Positions 25,467 to 35,572 of a DNA stretch of 64,000 bases are shown piece after piece. A model generated the notes under the pieces. That model did not search any database. It was given only the letters and a program-made list of their open reading frames with translations, and was not told the origin of the DNA. The DNA is from an uncultured Flavobacteriales bacterium (lineage in GTDB: Bacteria; Bacteroidota; Bacteroidia; CAIKAF01). The first letter of the stretch is position 1. Every line of letters starts with the position of its first letter. The translations under genes and the position numbers were made by a program. The stretch covers positions 37,256 to 101,255 of the forward strand of contig CAIKAF010000013.1 in NCBI GenBank assembly GCA_903825395.1, written 5' to 3'.

Positions 25467-25547
25467 GGTGTAGTTCTATGTAAATGATTAACAACTTTTA
25501 ACCGGAAACTCATGATTGAATTCATGCGAAAGGCGAGTCAAAAATTC

Positions 25548-25555
25548 TATTTTTG
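25548..25555 (+). promoter_or_regulatory. -7 box TATTTTTG of the moxR-bat operon
   Basis: TATTTTTG is a full match to TAnnTTTG, 64 nt before the moxR ATG at 25620. It is the only good box in the 153-bp gap after cinA and is the likely promoter of the eight-gene operon that follows. Confidence 0.5.
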
Positions 25556-25619
25556 TTTTGAGTTCGTGAAAATTGGTTCAAATGTACGCTGAAGGTTCAA
25601 GAACTTAATCAAAATAGAT

Positions 25620-26603
25620 ATGGATATACAAGCCTTAAATCAGAAAATTGCTGAAGAATCTGCCTTTGTTTCTGCAGTGCGCCTAGAAATGGATAAGGTC
25701 ATTATTGGGCAGCGTTACATGACCGATCGGTTGTTGATCGGATTGCTTAGCAATGGGCATATTTTATTGGAGGGAGTGCCGGGATTGGCCAAAACATTGG
25801 CCATTAAAACCTTAGCTCAAGTTGTGGATGTGAGTTTCAGCCGAATTCAATTTACTCCGGATTTGCTGCCGGCCGATGTGGTTGGAACGGTGATTTACAA
25901 TCCCCGCAGTGAATCGTTTTCGGTGAAAAAGGGCCCTGTGTTCTCTAATTTTGTTTTGGCCGATGAAATCAACCGGGCGCCCGCTAAGGTTCAAAGCGCC
26001 TTGCTCGAAGCCATGCAAGAGCGTCAGGTGACGGTAGGAGATCAGACCTTTTCTCTGCCCGATCCATTTTTGGTGCTGGCAACACAAAACCCGGTCGAAC
26101 AGGAAGGAACCTATCCCTTACCCGAAGCTCAATCCGACCGCTTTTTGCTAAAAGTGGTTTTGGATTACCCTAAGAAGGCCGAAGAACAGGAGATCATCCG
26201 CTTAAACATGCTGCAAGAATTTCCTACTGTGAATGTAGCCGTTCATAAGGATCAAATCATTCAAGCCCGCACTGTGGTGCGCGGAATGTACATGGACGAA
26301 AAAATTGAACGGTATATTGTGGACTTGGTGCATGCTTCTCGAGACCCTCAGGGAAATGGAATTCAAGGACTAAAGGAATTGATTTCGTTTGGAGCTTCTC
26401 CACGCGCTTCCATAAGTTTGGCTTTGGCATCCAAGGCCTATGCTTTTTTACAGGGCAGAGGCTATGTCATTCCTGAAGACGTGCGGGCCATTGCAAAAGA
26501 CGTGTTGAGGCATAGAATTGGATTGACCTACGAGGCAGAAGCCGAGGAAATGACCTCCGATGATGTGGTGGATGCCCTTTTGAATAAAGTGTTGGTCCCT
26601 TAA
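25620..26603 (+). CDS. MoxR family AAA+ ATPase
   Basis: 327 residues, first gene of the Bat operon. It has the MoxR AAA+ core: a Walker A variant LEGVPGLAKT (Ala-Lys-Thr instead of Gly-Lys-Thr, usual in this family), Walker B FVLADEINRAPAKVQSALLE, LEAMQERQVTVGD, sensor region VLATQNPVEQEGTYPLPEAQ, SDRF arginine finger, and a lid GASPRASISLALASKA. MoxR ATPases act as chaperones that help assemble or activate complexes containing the VWA-domain proteins encoded downstream. It is cytoplasmic. 20 bp separate it from the DUF58 gene. Confidence 0.95.
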   Translation: MDIQALNQKIAEESAFVSAVRLEMDKVIIGQRYMTDRLLIGLLSNGHILLEGVPGLAKTLAIKTLAQVVDVSFSRIQFTPDLLPADVVGTVIYNPRSESFSVKKGPVFSNFVLADEINRAPAKVQSALLEAMQERQVTVGDQTFSLPDPFLVLATQNPVEQEGTYPLPEAQSDRFLLKVVLDYPKKAEEQEIIRLNMLQEFPTVNVAVHKDQIIQARTVVRGMYMDEKIERYIVDLVHASRDPQGNGIQGLKELISFGASPRASISLALASKAYAFLQGRGYVIPEDVRAIAKDVLRHRIGLTYEAEAEEMTSDDVVDALLNKVLVP

Positions 26604-26623
26604 TTTTCCAGACTAGGAGAATT

Positions 26624-27523
26624 ATGGAATTGGTACAATCCGGTCCTGATGATTTAAAAGACCTTCTAAAAAAGGTTCGACGCATCGAAATTAAGGCGCG
26701 TGGCCTTACCGATCAGCTGTTTGCAGGTCAGTACCATGCCGCCTTCAAAGGAAGAGGCATGTCATTCGCTGAGGTCCGAAATTACCAGTATGGCGATGAT
26801 GTTCGTTTTATCGACTGGAATGTCACCGCTCGATTTAATGAACCTTTTGTAAAGGTGTTTGAGGAAGAACGAGAACTCAGTGTGATGCTGATGATGGATG
26901 TTAGTGCCTCTTCAGGTTTTGGCTCTCATCACCGTTCATTGCGCGAATTGGCCGCCGAAATTGCTGCCATTATTGGCTTTTCTGCCGTTCAAAACAACGA
27001 TAAAATAGGGGCTGTTTTTTATTCATCTCAGGTGGAACAATTTATTCCCCCACGTAAAGGCCGCTCTCATTTTTTAAGAATATTACGCGATTTTCTTGCT
27101 TGCACGCCAACGCATGCGGGTACAAGAACAGGAGTTGCCATGGAGTATTTGGGCAAAATTCTTCGAAAAAAATCTACGGTATTTTGCATCAGCGATTTCA
27201 TAGAGCCCAGCTTTTCTGATGCCTTAAAAATTGCGGGCAGAAAGCATGATTTACTGCTGATGCGAATCAATGACCCCATGCTGTGTCAGCTTCCGGATGT
27301 GGGTTTAATTAAACTGAGAGATCCGGAAACCGGTGCCGCATGTTGGCTCGATACCCATCAGAAAAAGGTTCGCACCCATTGGCAGGATCATTGGCAAAGC
27401 CATCAGAAAAAACTGAAATTAGCTGCCCAACGGTATGGCATTGATTTGGCTGAATTTAACTCGTCTTCTGATGTAACTCGACCTTTAAATCAGTTGTTTC
27501 AATCCAGAGGTGTCCGACGATGA
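26624..27523 (+). CDS. DUF58 domain protein of the Bat operon
   Basis: 299 residues. The DUF58 signature RRIEIKARGLTDQLFAGQYH is followed by FKGRGMSFAEVRNYQYGDDV and RFIDWNVTARFNEPFVKVFE, then an integrin-like VWA domain with a MIDAS-like MLMMDVSASSGFGS (DxSxS). Such proteins partner MoxR ATPases. No membrane segment is visible, so it is probably cytoplasmic. The stop overlaps the ATG of the next gene (ATGA), which indicates coupled translation. Confidence 0.93.
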   Translation: MELVQSGPDDLKDLLKKVRRIEIKARGLTDQLFAGQYHAAFKGRGMSFAEVRNYQYGDDVRFIDWNVTARFNEPFVKVFEEERELSVMLMMDVSASSGFGSHHRSLRELAAEIAAIIGFSAVQNNDKIGAVFYSSQVEQFIPPRKGRSHFLRILRDFLACTPTHAGTRTGVAMEYLGKILRKKSTVFCISDFIEPSFSDALKIAGRKHDLLLMRINDPMLCQLPDVGLIKLRDPETGAACWLDTHQKKVRTHWQDHWQSHQKKLKLAAQRYGIDLAEFNSSSDVTRPLNQLFQSRGVRR

Positions 27524-28437
27524 AAAATAAAATTTCAATCTTCCTGCTTTTTTCACTTGCCCTAGTATGCCACGGACAAGGAGGATTTGGATTGGCTTGG
27601 AAATCGGAAAAGGATACTGTTTTATTGGGCGAGCCGTTTGATTTAACCTTGGAAATTCCAGCCCAAAAACTTCAACGTGAAATCATTTGGCCCAGTTTTA
27701 CAGATAGCCTAGGTACGTTTGAAATTCTTCAGGTAAATTGGTTAGACAGTGGCGAATACAGAGCTGGCTTTACACTAAATATAGTTGGTTACGACTCTGG
27801 CAGCGTTACTATACCGATTATCGAACTTGGGTTTTTGGATCAGGGCGATACGCTTTGGCTTGAAATCCCAGCCAAATCCATCGAGATTCTATCGCCACTG
27901 GTCAATTTAGAAGCTGATTTTCAAGATATTTTGGCAAATCCGGACCCGGGCTACCATTGGCATGAATTTATTCCCCTTTTTGGAATTATCCTGCTTATCT
28001 TGGTGTTGGGTGTAGCTCTTTTTTGGTACCTACGCAGAAAAAGACGAAAAATACCATCGGCACCTGTACTTCCAGCCATCAATCCTTTCGATGCAGCCAT
28101 TCAGGCATTGGATTCATTATCAAATAAGCCTGTACACTTATCGGATGAGGAAATAAAGGCATTTTATACCGAAGCGGTGGATGTACTTCGTACCTTGGTT
28201 GATGAAGTGTATCGCTTAGATGTATCTGAAATGAGCAGCTCAGAATGGCTGGCGGTATGGAAACGGAGACCTGAGAACGAGCTTACCGGCAAGGAGTTGG
28301 CTTTCGTTTTGTACGTGGCCGATTTGGTTAAATTCGCAAAACAACAACCAGGTCCAGCAGAACGTTCTCAACTGATTGAGGCTGCAAAAGTTTTTATTGA
28401 GGCCTGTCGGAAACACCAACAACCCAACTTGAATTGA
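27520..28437 (+). CDS. Membrane protein of the Bat operon (BatD-like/DUF4381-like)
   Basis: 305 residues. Signal peptide (SIFLLFSLALVCHGQ), a periplasmic beta-rich domain of about 120 residues (LLGEPFDLTLEIPAQKL, GYDSGSVTIPIIELGF), one membrane segment (FIPLFGIILLILVLGVALFW), a basic RRKRRK stop-transfer and a helical cytoplasmic tail. The layout is like a short BatD, and many Bat operons carry such a gene between DUF58 and batA. It probably joins the membrane complex of the Bat VWA proteins. The exact role is unknown. Confidence 0.75.
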   Translation: MKNKISIFLLFSLALVCHGQGGFGLAWKSEKDTVLLGEPFDLTLEIPAQKLQREIIWPSFTDSLGTFEILQVNWLDSGEYRAGFTLNIVGYDSGSVTIPIIELGFLDQGDTLWLEIPAKSIEILSPLVNLEADFQDILANPDPGYHWHEFIPLFGIILLILVLGVALFWYLRRKRRKIPSAPVLPAINPFDAAIQALDSLSNKPVHLSDEEIKAFYTEAVDVLRTLVDEVYRLDVSEMSSSEWLAVWKRRPENELTGKELAFVLYVADLVKFAKQQPGPAERSQLIEAAKVFIEACRKHQQPNLN

Positions 28438-28441
28438 TGCA

Positions 28442-29461
28442 ATGAATGAGCTGGTAAACATACAATTTGACTATCCATTGGTTTTTGTGTTGATTCCAAT
28501 TATTGGAGTATTTTATTGGTACAACTGGAGACGGAGAAAGGCCGGTCTGACCTCATTTTGGAACCATCCTTTGTTGCCCGGCTCAAAAAATGTGTACCCC
28601 AAAAGCCTTCGGTTTCGGTTGCTGTGGTTGCCTGATTTTTTGAGAATTCTGGCCTTTTTATTGTTGATTTTAGCCCTGGCTCGGCCGCGGGGACATATCG
28701 GTATGACAGAGGTGAATCGGGAGGTCATCGATATTCAATTGGCTATGGATATATCCATATCGATGAAAGCCAAAGATTTTTCACCCGATCGCTTGGGAGT
28801 TTCAAAGAAAATTGCGTCTGAATTTATTGAGGGAAGGCCCAACGATAGAATAGGTTTGGTTATTTTCTCCGGTGAAAGTTTTACCCAATGCCCAGCTACC
28901 CTTGACCACGAAGTGCTGCAAATTTTACTTTCAAAAATTGAAACAGGAATGCTGGTGGATGGAACGGCAATTGGCGCCGGCCTTGGAACTGCCGTTGCTC
29001 GGCTAAAGGATTCCGAGTCCATCAGTAAGGTGGTTGTTTTGCTCACCGATGGGGTGAATAACAGTGGAAATATTGCTCCCAGTACTGCAGCTGAAATCGC
29101 AAAAACCTTTGGAGTACGCGTTTATACCATTGGCGTGGGTAAAAAAGGAAGTGCCCTATCTCCTGTAAGTATGAATCCCAACGGAAGTCTGGTGTTTGGA
29201 ATGGCCCCAGTCGAAATTGATGAAACGCTGTTGAAAGACATTGCCAATCAAACAGGTGGCAAGTATTTCCGGGCTGAAAATGAACAATCCCTAAAGGCCA
29301 TTTTTGAAGAAATTGATACCCTGGAAAAGACCTTAATCCAAGATAAGGAGTTTTATGTGCGGCCTGATTTGTTTTGGCCTGTTGTTGCCATAGCAGCTCT
29401 GATTCTTTTAGTGGAATGGGTGCTTCGATTGGTTTGGTTTAAAAGTTTGACGGAACAGTGA
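28442..29461 (+). CDS. batA: BatA: VWA-domain membrane protein
   Basis: 339 residues. N-terminal membrane segments (FVLIPIIGVFYWYNW; FLRILAFLLLILALARPRGH), then a periplasm-facing or cytosolic VWA domain with a complete MIDAS: DISIS near LAMDISISMKAKDF, Thr in DGTAIGAGLGTAVARL, and Asp in VVLLTDGVNNSGN. A last C-terminal membrane helix is VVAIAALILLVEWVLRL. BatA belongs to the aerotolerance operon first described in Bacteroides fragilis. Its stop overlaps the batB GTG by 3 bp. Separate domain functions are not established. Confidence 0.93.
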   Translation: MNELVNIQFDYPLVFVLIPIIGVFYWYNWRRRKAGLTSFWNHPLLPGSKNVYPKSLRFRLLWLPDFLRILAFLLLILALARPRGHIGMTEVNREVIDIQLAMDISISMKAKDFSPDRLGVSKKIASEFIEGRPNDRIGLVIFSGESFTQCPATLDHEVLQILLSKIETGMLVDGTAIGAGLGTAVARLKDSESISKVVVLLTDGVNNSGNIAPSTAAEIAKTFGVRVYTIGVGKKGSALSPVSMNPNGSLVFGMAPVEIDETLLKDIANQTGGKYFRAENEQSLKAIFEEIDTLEKTLIQDKEFYVRPDLFWPVVAIAALILLVEWVLRLVWFKSLTEQ

Positions 29462-30440
29462 GTTTTGAATATGCGGCATATCTGACCTGGTTCTGGATTT
29501 TACTCCCCCTGGTTGTTCTTTTCGCCTTCGATTTTCGATGGAGGGTAAAACGCTTTTTGCGCTTAGGTACCACAACCACCGTCCATAAAACCCTGGGTTT
29601 ATTCCCAAGATATATGTTGGTTGCTCGGTACACGCTTCGCTTGCTGCTGGTTTCTGCACTCATTTTAGTTCTTGCCCGTCCCAAAGGCGGTCTTACCGAT
29701 ACCCCCAGAAAAAAATCCGGAACTCAATTGGTTTTTTGTTTGGACGCCTCACGGTCTATGTTGGCAGAAGACTTACAACCCAATCGCCTTTCGCGGGCTA
29801 AACAGGCTATTTCAGCTGTCTTGAAACGACTTCAAGGTGATCAGGTTGCGCTGGTGGTCTTTGCCGGATCTGCCCATATTCAATTGCCCATGACTTCCGA
29901 TTACGGATCCGCGATGATGTTCTTGGATGCGGTTTCTACCGATTACCCCTCGGTGCAAGGAACCTCTATTTCAGCCGCCTTGCGAGAGGCAATTAAAACA
30001 CTGCCAGAAAACTCCGATTCAGAACCTGCTCTTATTTTAATGTCAGATGGGGAAGATCACGAAGGAGATTTACCTCCCGTTCTATCTGAATTAAAGCAGC
30101 GTGGAATTCGTGTGTTTGCGATGAGCATTGGGGGGAATGTGGCAGCACCCATTCCAAACAATGGGGCTTACCTAACCGATGCACAGGGAAAATTGGTGTT
30201 TACCCGACCCAATGAAGAAATGCTATCTCGGATTTCCACTGAAACCAATGGATTGTTTGTAAGGGGCTCCGATCCATCGACAGCCTTGAATAAAATCATG
30301 GCCGAGATTGATCGATTGAAAAAAAGTACGGCCTTGGCCAGCGAAAACTCCATAGGTCGCGAAGAATTATTTCTTCCCTTCCTATGGTTCGCTTTTGGCT
30401 TATTGTGTTTGGATTTATTTTTTGTCCATCAATGGGAAAA

Positions 30441-31169
<729 letters not shown>

Positions 31170-31171
31170 GT

Positions 31172-32902
31172 ATGAAGACCTTTGTTCGGATCGTATTTTT
31201 TATCCTTTTTGCACTGAATTCAATCTGGGCTCAACAGATTCAGGTATCGGTGCAACCTCAAAATCCGGTTGTTAATCAACCCTTCCAGATCAGCTACGAA
31301 ATCTCTGGATTGGCCGGACAATATAAATTGCCTTCGTTTGATCCCTTTATAAAACTCGGAACTTCGCAACAGCAAAGCATCATTAATGGAGTTTCTTCAT
31401 TTAAGATTTCCGTTCGGCTGTTGGCAAGGTCATCGGGGAAATCTGAAATTGCTCCTTTTCAATTGTTGGCCAATGGCCGTGTAATTGCCCAATCCAATCC
31501 GGTACAAATCAATGTTCTTGATGAGGCTGCGGCCAAAACCAAACCCCAATCCAATTCCAACTCTGCCGCGGTTAAAAAATCCGACAATCAAATTTTTGTG
31601 GTCGCCCGACTTGAAAAATCTACGGTCTATGTGGGAGAACCGCTCACCATAAGCATTGATTTGTATTCCAAATACAGTTCTGTTCAATTTGAATCGGTAA
31701 AGTTCCCTTCTCTTTCTGGGGGTTGGGTTCAAGATATTCCAGAAGCAGAAGATCAACAGTTTCGGCAAACGCAGGTGGAAGGAGAACCCTTCTTGGTAGC
31801 AACACTGAAAAAATATGTGCTTGTTCCACAGGTTCAAGGAAAAATCTCAATAGATCCTTTGTTGGCAAGCGTGGTGGTGAGTTACCGTGAAGCCTCTTCC
31901 GATCCGTTCGATGTTTTCTTTGGTGGCCGTGTGGTAGAAAAAAAGGTGGAGTTAAAAACACCCAAGGTAACCCTGACCGCCCTTCCCATTCCATTCGACA
32001 ACCGGCCCGATAATTTCACAAATGGGGTAGGGGACTTTGAAATCAGCGTTCGTCCGGGGGCTACAACGCTCAATGTCAACGATGCCTTTGAATACACCGT
32101 TACCGTTAAGGGCAATGGGAATTTGAATTTATTGGAACTCCCTAATTTGAATGTTCCTGCCGAATTTGATGCCTTCGCCCCCGATGTTCAAGAAAAAATT
32201 TACTTTACTGAATCGGGAGTGACGGGATCTAAGCAAGTAAATTTTATTTACATCCCAAAAACACCTGGAAAGTACACCATTCCACCTTTTACCTGGTCAT
32301 GGTTTAATCCTGCTACCAAAAAATTTGAATCGTTTAGTTCAGATACACTTCATCTAACGGTTAATGGTTCAGAGCAGGACCAAGACTTGTCTCAATCCGG
32401 ACCCATAAAGTTTCAAAATACAATTCCTCAGGGGCGAACATCTAAACTTCCTGAAAGGTACGTTTCTTTTTATGCCAGCCTTTCTTTTTTCGTTTGGCTG
32501 GTTTTTCTGGTTGGCCTCTTGCTGTTATACACCTTTTGGGCTAAAAAATGGCTGGTGCGCTTGCGCAATAAACGATCTCTTGCGTTGACCAATTCAACGG
32601 ATGTCCTGGACGAATTAAATCGATGGAAATCCAATCCTTCCAAAGAGCAGACCTCGGTTTTAATTAATACCATGCAGGCTTATTTGCGCGACCAGTGGAA
32701 GCTGCCCATTTCCCAGCAAACTCCCAATGATGTATTGGCTTTTTTTAAACCTCTAGGACTTGAGCAGGAAATCAAAGTTTGGTCAGACCTGATACAACAG
32801 CTCCATTTTCTTGCCTTTGCCTCTGTAGCTCCACAGGAGAATGCCGATCAAATTAATGGTCTTTTGCGCAAAACACTTAAAACACTTGAATCCCAAAAAT
32901 GA
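31172..32902 (+). CDS. batD: BatD: oxygen tolerance family membrane protein
   Basis: 576 residues from the ATG at 31172, two bases after the batC stop. Signal peptide FVRIVFFILFALNSIWAQ, then a long periplasmic region of tandem beta-sandwich BatD repeats (VVNQPFQISYEISGLAGQY; TVYVGEPLTISIDLYSKYSS; TLNVNDAFEYTVTVKGNGN). A membrane helix near residue 450 (FFVWLVFLVGLLLLYTFW) follows, then a cytoplasmic helical tail. BatD is the large scaffold of the Bat system. A TTG at 31163 is possible but less likely. The stop overlaps the batE ATG. Confidence 0.93.
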   Translation: MKTFVRIVFFILFALNSIWAQQIQVSVQPQNPVVNQPFQISYEISGLAGQYKLPSFDPFIKLGTSQQQSIINGVSSFKISVRLLARSSGKSEIAPFQLLANGRVIAQSNPVQINVLDEAAAKTKPQSNSNSAAVKKSDNQIFVVARLEKSTVYVGEPLTISIDLYSKYSSVQFESVKFPSLSGGWVQDIPEAEDQQFRQTQVEGEPFLVATLKKYVLVPQVQGKISIDPLLASVVVSYREASSDPFDVFFGGRVVEKKVELKTPKVTLTALPIPFDNRPDNFTNGVGDFEISVRPGATTLNVNDAFEYTVTVKGNGNLNLLELPNLNVPAEFDAFAPDVQEKIYFTESGVTGSKQVNFIYIPKTPGKYTIPPFTWSWFNPATKKFESFSSDTLHLTVNGSEQDQDLSQSGPIKFQNTIPQGRTSKLPERYVSFYASLSFFVWLVFLVGLLLLYTFWAKKWLVRLRNKRSLALTNSTDVLDELNRWKSNPSKEQTSVLINTMQAYLRDQWKLPISQQTPNDVLAFFKPLGLEQEIKVWSDLIQQLHFLAFASVAPQENADQINGLLRKTLKTLESQK

Positions 32903-33663
32903 TGCTCCAACTTCGACTCACGGTGTTGTTTTCCTTGTTGGGCTTTTTTACCCTCCAACACGCCTCTTTTATTGAAGATCAGGATATATTGACAGCCTCC
33001 GATCGACAGTTTAAGGCCGGTTTGCTAGACTCTGCGTATTCAGGTTATTCCCGGCTGCTGGAGTCCGGCTATAAGAATCCCCATATTTTCAATATGTTGG
33101 CGGCCATTTCACTGAAACAGCAAAACAAACCCATGGCTGTGAAATGGTTATATGATGGCTTGCTGTTGTTCCCCGATTCCAAGGTGTTGGAATCCAATCT
33201 AAAATACATTGAACTTTCAGAGGAACTGCCCTCCGGTCCGCGCCCTTTTCTTCCCTGGGGAGTGCATCTGTTTTCTACCCATACCTGGGCACGCATTTTT
33301 TTGGTATCCATTGGATTTATTCTGGTTGGATTAATCATCGGTACTTGGTTCAACTCAGCGGCCTTGCGGCGTTGGATGTCTGCATTGGTACTGGTCTCCA
33401 TTGGTCTGGGACTAGGCTCCATTTTTGCCGCTCAATGGCGCTACAACCTGTCTAAAAAACAATACGGAATTGTCAAAATCAACCAATGTCCTGTCTTGGT
33501 GAAACCTCAGCCCGATGCAGAGGTCTTAATGTATTTGGTCCCCGCTCAAGCCATGGAAATCATTGAATGGCAAGACGGCTGGGCAAGGGTTAAAAATCCC
33601 GACGATGTGGAAGGTTTTGTAAATCAAGATCAGCTAATTCGCTCAGAAGCCCTAGGATTTTAG
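32899..33663 (+). CDS. batE: BatE: TPR and SH3-like membrane protein
   Basis: 254 residues. Signal-like N-terminus (LTVLFSLLGFFTLQHA), TPR region (ASDRQFKAGLLDSAYSGYSR; NIFNMLAAISLKQQN-type pattern), two membrane helices (IFLVSIGFILVGLIIGTWF; LVLVSIGLGLGSIFAAQW) and a C-terminal bacterial SH3-like fold (YGIVKINQCPVLVKPQPDAE, IEWQDGWARVKNPDDVEGFV). It is the last gene of the Bat operon; its ATG overlaps the batD TGA. The TPR segment may bind partner Bat proteins at the membrane. Confidence 0.87.
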   Translation: MMLQLRLTVLFSLLGFFTLQHASFIEDQDILTASDRQFKAGLLDSAYSGYSRLLESGYKNPHIFNMLAAISLKQQNKPMAVKWLYDGLLLFPDSKVLESNLKYIELSEELPSGPRPFLPWGVHLFSTHTWARIFLVSIGFILVGLIIGTWFNSAALRRWMSALVLVSIGLGLGSIFAAQWRYNLSKKQYGIVKINQCPVLVKPQPDAEVLMYLVPAQAMEIIEWQDGWARVKNPDDVEGFVNQDQLIRSEALGF

Positions 33664-33665
33664 GT

Positions 33666-34184
33666 ATGCGCATTCTGTTGCTCAGCGATAGCCATGGTGC
33701 CTTACCTAAAAAAATCGAACCATTCCTTAAAGAAGCTGATGAAATCTGGCATGCCGGTGACATCGGTCCTTCAGGTTGCCTTGATTTTTTGGAAAGTATG
33801 GCTCCGGTGCGGGCAGTGTATGGCAACATCGACGGCCGAGAAATTCGCCTCCGATGCCCGGAATATCTAAACTTTAATGTTCAAGGCTTGTCCTTTTTTA
33901 TGATGCATATTCTGGGGCGTCCCGGTCGATATTCGGCTCAAGCCAAGTCCCTGATTCAAAAACAGTCCCCTAAATTCGTCATTTGTGGGCACTCCCATAT
34001 TGCTCTGGTGGCTCCTGGTCAGTTTCCCGGAACCTTGCATTTAAATCCAGGCGCTATTGGCAATCACGGCTGGCATAAATCCATCACTGCGCTCCGCTTT
34101 CAAATTGAAAATCAGACACTTTCAAATCTTGAGTTGATTGATTTGGGTCCGCGTGGCACCGAGCAGCCGATGGTATATTTCTAG
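33666..34184 (+). CDS. YfcE/MJ0936-family metallophosphoesterase
   Basis: 172 residues with the full set of metallophosphatase motifs: LLLSDSHGALPKK (DxH), EIWHAGDIGPSG (GD), AVYGNIDGREI (GNxD), FFMMHILG (H), FVICGHSHIA (GHxH) and LHLNPGAIGNH. Relatives hydrolyse phosphodiesters in vitro with Mn2+ or Ni2+. The physiological substrate is unknown. It follows batE by 2 bp and could be cotranscribed with the Bat operon, but its position there is not a conserved Bat feature that I know. GC-rich copy D follows directly. Confidence 0.9.
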   Translation: MRILLLSDSHGALPKKIEPFLKEADEIWHAGDIGPSGCLDFLESMAPVRAVYGNIDGREIRLRCPEYLNFNVQGLSFFMMHILGRPGRYSAQAKSLIQKQSPKFVICGHSHIALVAPGQFPGTLHLNPGAIGNHGWHKSITALRFQIENQTLSNLELIDLGPRGTEQPMVYF

Positions 34185-34190
34185 TATTTT

Positions 34191-34336
34191 TTGGGCGGGT
34201 TTCGGGCTTTCAGCGGCAGTACGCGGGGAAGTTGGGGGCGGCAGTGCAGAAAAAGGAGCTCCTCGCGTCGCTCTTTTTCTGCGCTGCCGCCAGCCCAACT
34301 TCCCCTTGCGCGCTGCCTGCTTCAATCCCGCCCGCA
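34191..34336 (+). repeat. GC-rich structured intergenic element, copy D
   Basis: Plus orientation, between the convergent phosphoesterase and trmH genes. It begins TTGGGCGGGTTTCGGGCTTT, has GCGGCAGTACGCG, then a long inner stem: GGGGAAGTTGGGGGCGGCAG and TGCAGAAAAAGGAG against CTCTTTTTCTGCGCTGCCGC and CAGCCCAACTTCCCC. It ends with TTGCGCGCTGCCTGC and TTCAATCCCGCCCGC. The GGTGGC core found in the other copies is replaced by GGAGCTCC, so this is a variant apex on a conserved base. Confidence 0.7.
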
Positions 34337-34409
34337 ATGGCCCAATACCTCAACGCTGATGTTAACAAATTTAAGGCCGATGGCACAAGAATCAAGATGC
34401 AATGGTATG

Positions 34410-35102
34410 CTATTCGGAAGTTAAATCGGACAAAAATTGCTGCTTTAACTGGGCAGAATGCCGAAACGCCCGTTCTGCCCAAGCAATTTTTAAATCCAAT
34501 TGTTCTGCCAAACTAAGTCCATATTGACTTGGCTGTTGTTCCCGCATTTTCCAGGTAAGGTGGTGCATGCACACGGCCGCAGAAACGCTTACATTTAGGC
34601 TTTCAGTAAATCCAACCATTGGAATTTTCATGTAGCCGTCAGCCGCTTGAAGCGCCTCTTCACTCAAGCCCTGCATTTCAGTTCCAAAAACAAGGGCCAG
34701 TGGAACACTGCAGTCCATGGTCTCTAAATTTACATCGTTCTTGTGTGGGCTGGCAGCGTATATGGTATATCCTAAGGTCCTTAGTTTGGAATAGCATTGC
34801 TGTACCGCATCCTCACCTGAATACCTGTGAATGCTCAACCAACGGCTACTGCCCAGTGAAATTTCGTGGCTGGTGCTAAAGGGATTTGTTTTTTCAATAA
34901 CATGCACATCCTGAACCCCGAAGCAATCGCAGGAACGAAGTACAGCACTGGCATTGTGCGCTTGAAAGAGATTTTCTAAAACAATGGTCAACCTTCGCGT
35001 ACGCAAAGCCGCTTTTTCATTGAACAACAACGCCTTATGAGGCGTAATTTGTTCCAACAAACATTCCAGGTAGCTCGACTTCCGATCTCCCGGAACATCC
35101 AT
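34410..35102 (-). CDS. trmH: tRNA (guanosine-2'-O)-methyltransferase TrmH
   Basis: 230 residues, SPOUT family. TrmH methylates the 2'-OH of G18 in tRNA. Motifs are TIVLENLFQAHNASAVLRSC (motif 1 with catalytic Arg), DCFGVQDVHVIE, LALVFGTEMQGLSEEA (motif 2) and IPMVGFTESLNVSVSAAVCM (motif 3, SAM knot). Its ATG overlaps the ndk TAA by one base, so it is translated from the same message. The last 100 bp lie next to GC-rich copy D. Confidence 0.93.
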   Translation of the reverse strand: MDVPGDRKSSYLECLLEQITPHKALLFNEKAALRTRRLTIVLENLFQAHNASAVLRSCDCFGVQDVHVIEKTNPFSTSHEISLGSSRWLSIHRYSGEDAVQQCYSKLRTLGYTIYAASPHKNDVNLETMDCSVPLALVFGTEMQGLSEEALQAADGYMKIPMVGFTESLNVSVSAAVCMHHLTWKMREQQPSQYGLSLAEQLDLKIAWAERAFRHSAQLKQQFLSDLTSE

Positions 35103-35524
35103 TACAATACCAATTCTAAATTGGAAAAGAAGAATGAGGCTTCAATGCCTGCATTTTCATCGCTATCGCTTCCATGAACGGCATTGGCGGCAATGCTTTG
35201 AGCATATTTGGCGCGAATGGTACCGGGCTCCGCTTTGCTGGGATCAGTAGCTCCAATTAAGGTGCGAAAATCAGACACTGCATTTGCTTTCTCCAACACT
35301 GCCGCTACAATTGGGCCAGAAGACATATAGCTCACCAATTCACCATAAAATGGACGCTCTTTGTGAACAGCATAAAATTGGCCCGCTTGCTCTGCGCTCA
35401 ACTGCAAATACTTCATACCCACAACCTTGAAGCCGGCTGCCGTAATATCAGCAATAATGTTACCCATGTGTCCATTGGCTACCGCATCGGGTTTAACCAT
35501 AGTAAAAGTTCTGTTTCCGCTCAT
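35102..35524 (-). CDS. ndk: Nucleoside diphosphate kinase
   Basis: 140 residues from the ATG at 35524 ([15 protein letters not shown]). Ndk transfers phosphate between NTPs and NDPs through a phosphohistidine, here in [12 protein letters not shown]. Other motifs are [52 protein letters not shown]. The frame from 35560 adds 12 residues absent from the family. A TACTTTTG box lies 25 nt upstream. The stop overlaps the trmH start. Confidence 0.97.
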   Translation of the reverse strand: MSGNRTFTMVKPDAVANGHMGNIIADITAAGFKVVGMKYLQLSAEQAGQFYAVHKERPFYGELVSYMSSGPIVAAVLEKANAVSDFRTLIGATDPSKAEPGTIRAKYAQSIAANAVHGSDSDENAGIEASFFFSNLELVL

Positions 35525-35549
35525 TGCGCTTGGTTTTGTTAATTTCGTG

Positions 35550-35557
35550 CAAAAGTA
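35550..35557 (-). promoter_or_regulatory. -7 box TACTTTTG of ndk-trmH
   Basis: Minus-strand TACTTTTG is a full match to TAnnTTTG, 25 nt upstream of the ndk ATG at 35524. It lies in the 48-bp gap shared with the divergent nrnA gene. Confidence 0.55.
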
Positions 35558-35572
35558 CATAAACCAGCCGAT

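Noticed and set aside
34122..34516. Several overlapping ORFs of 70-94 codons on both strands
   Set aside because: They are stop-poor reading of GC-rich copy D and its stems, not genes.
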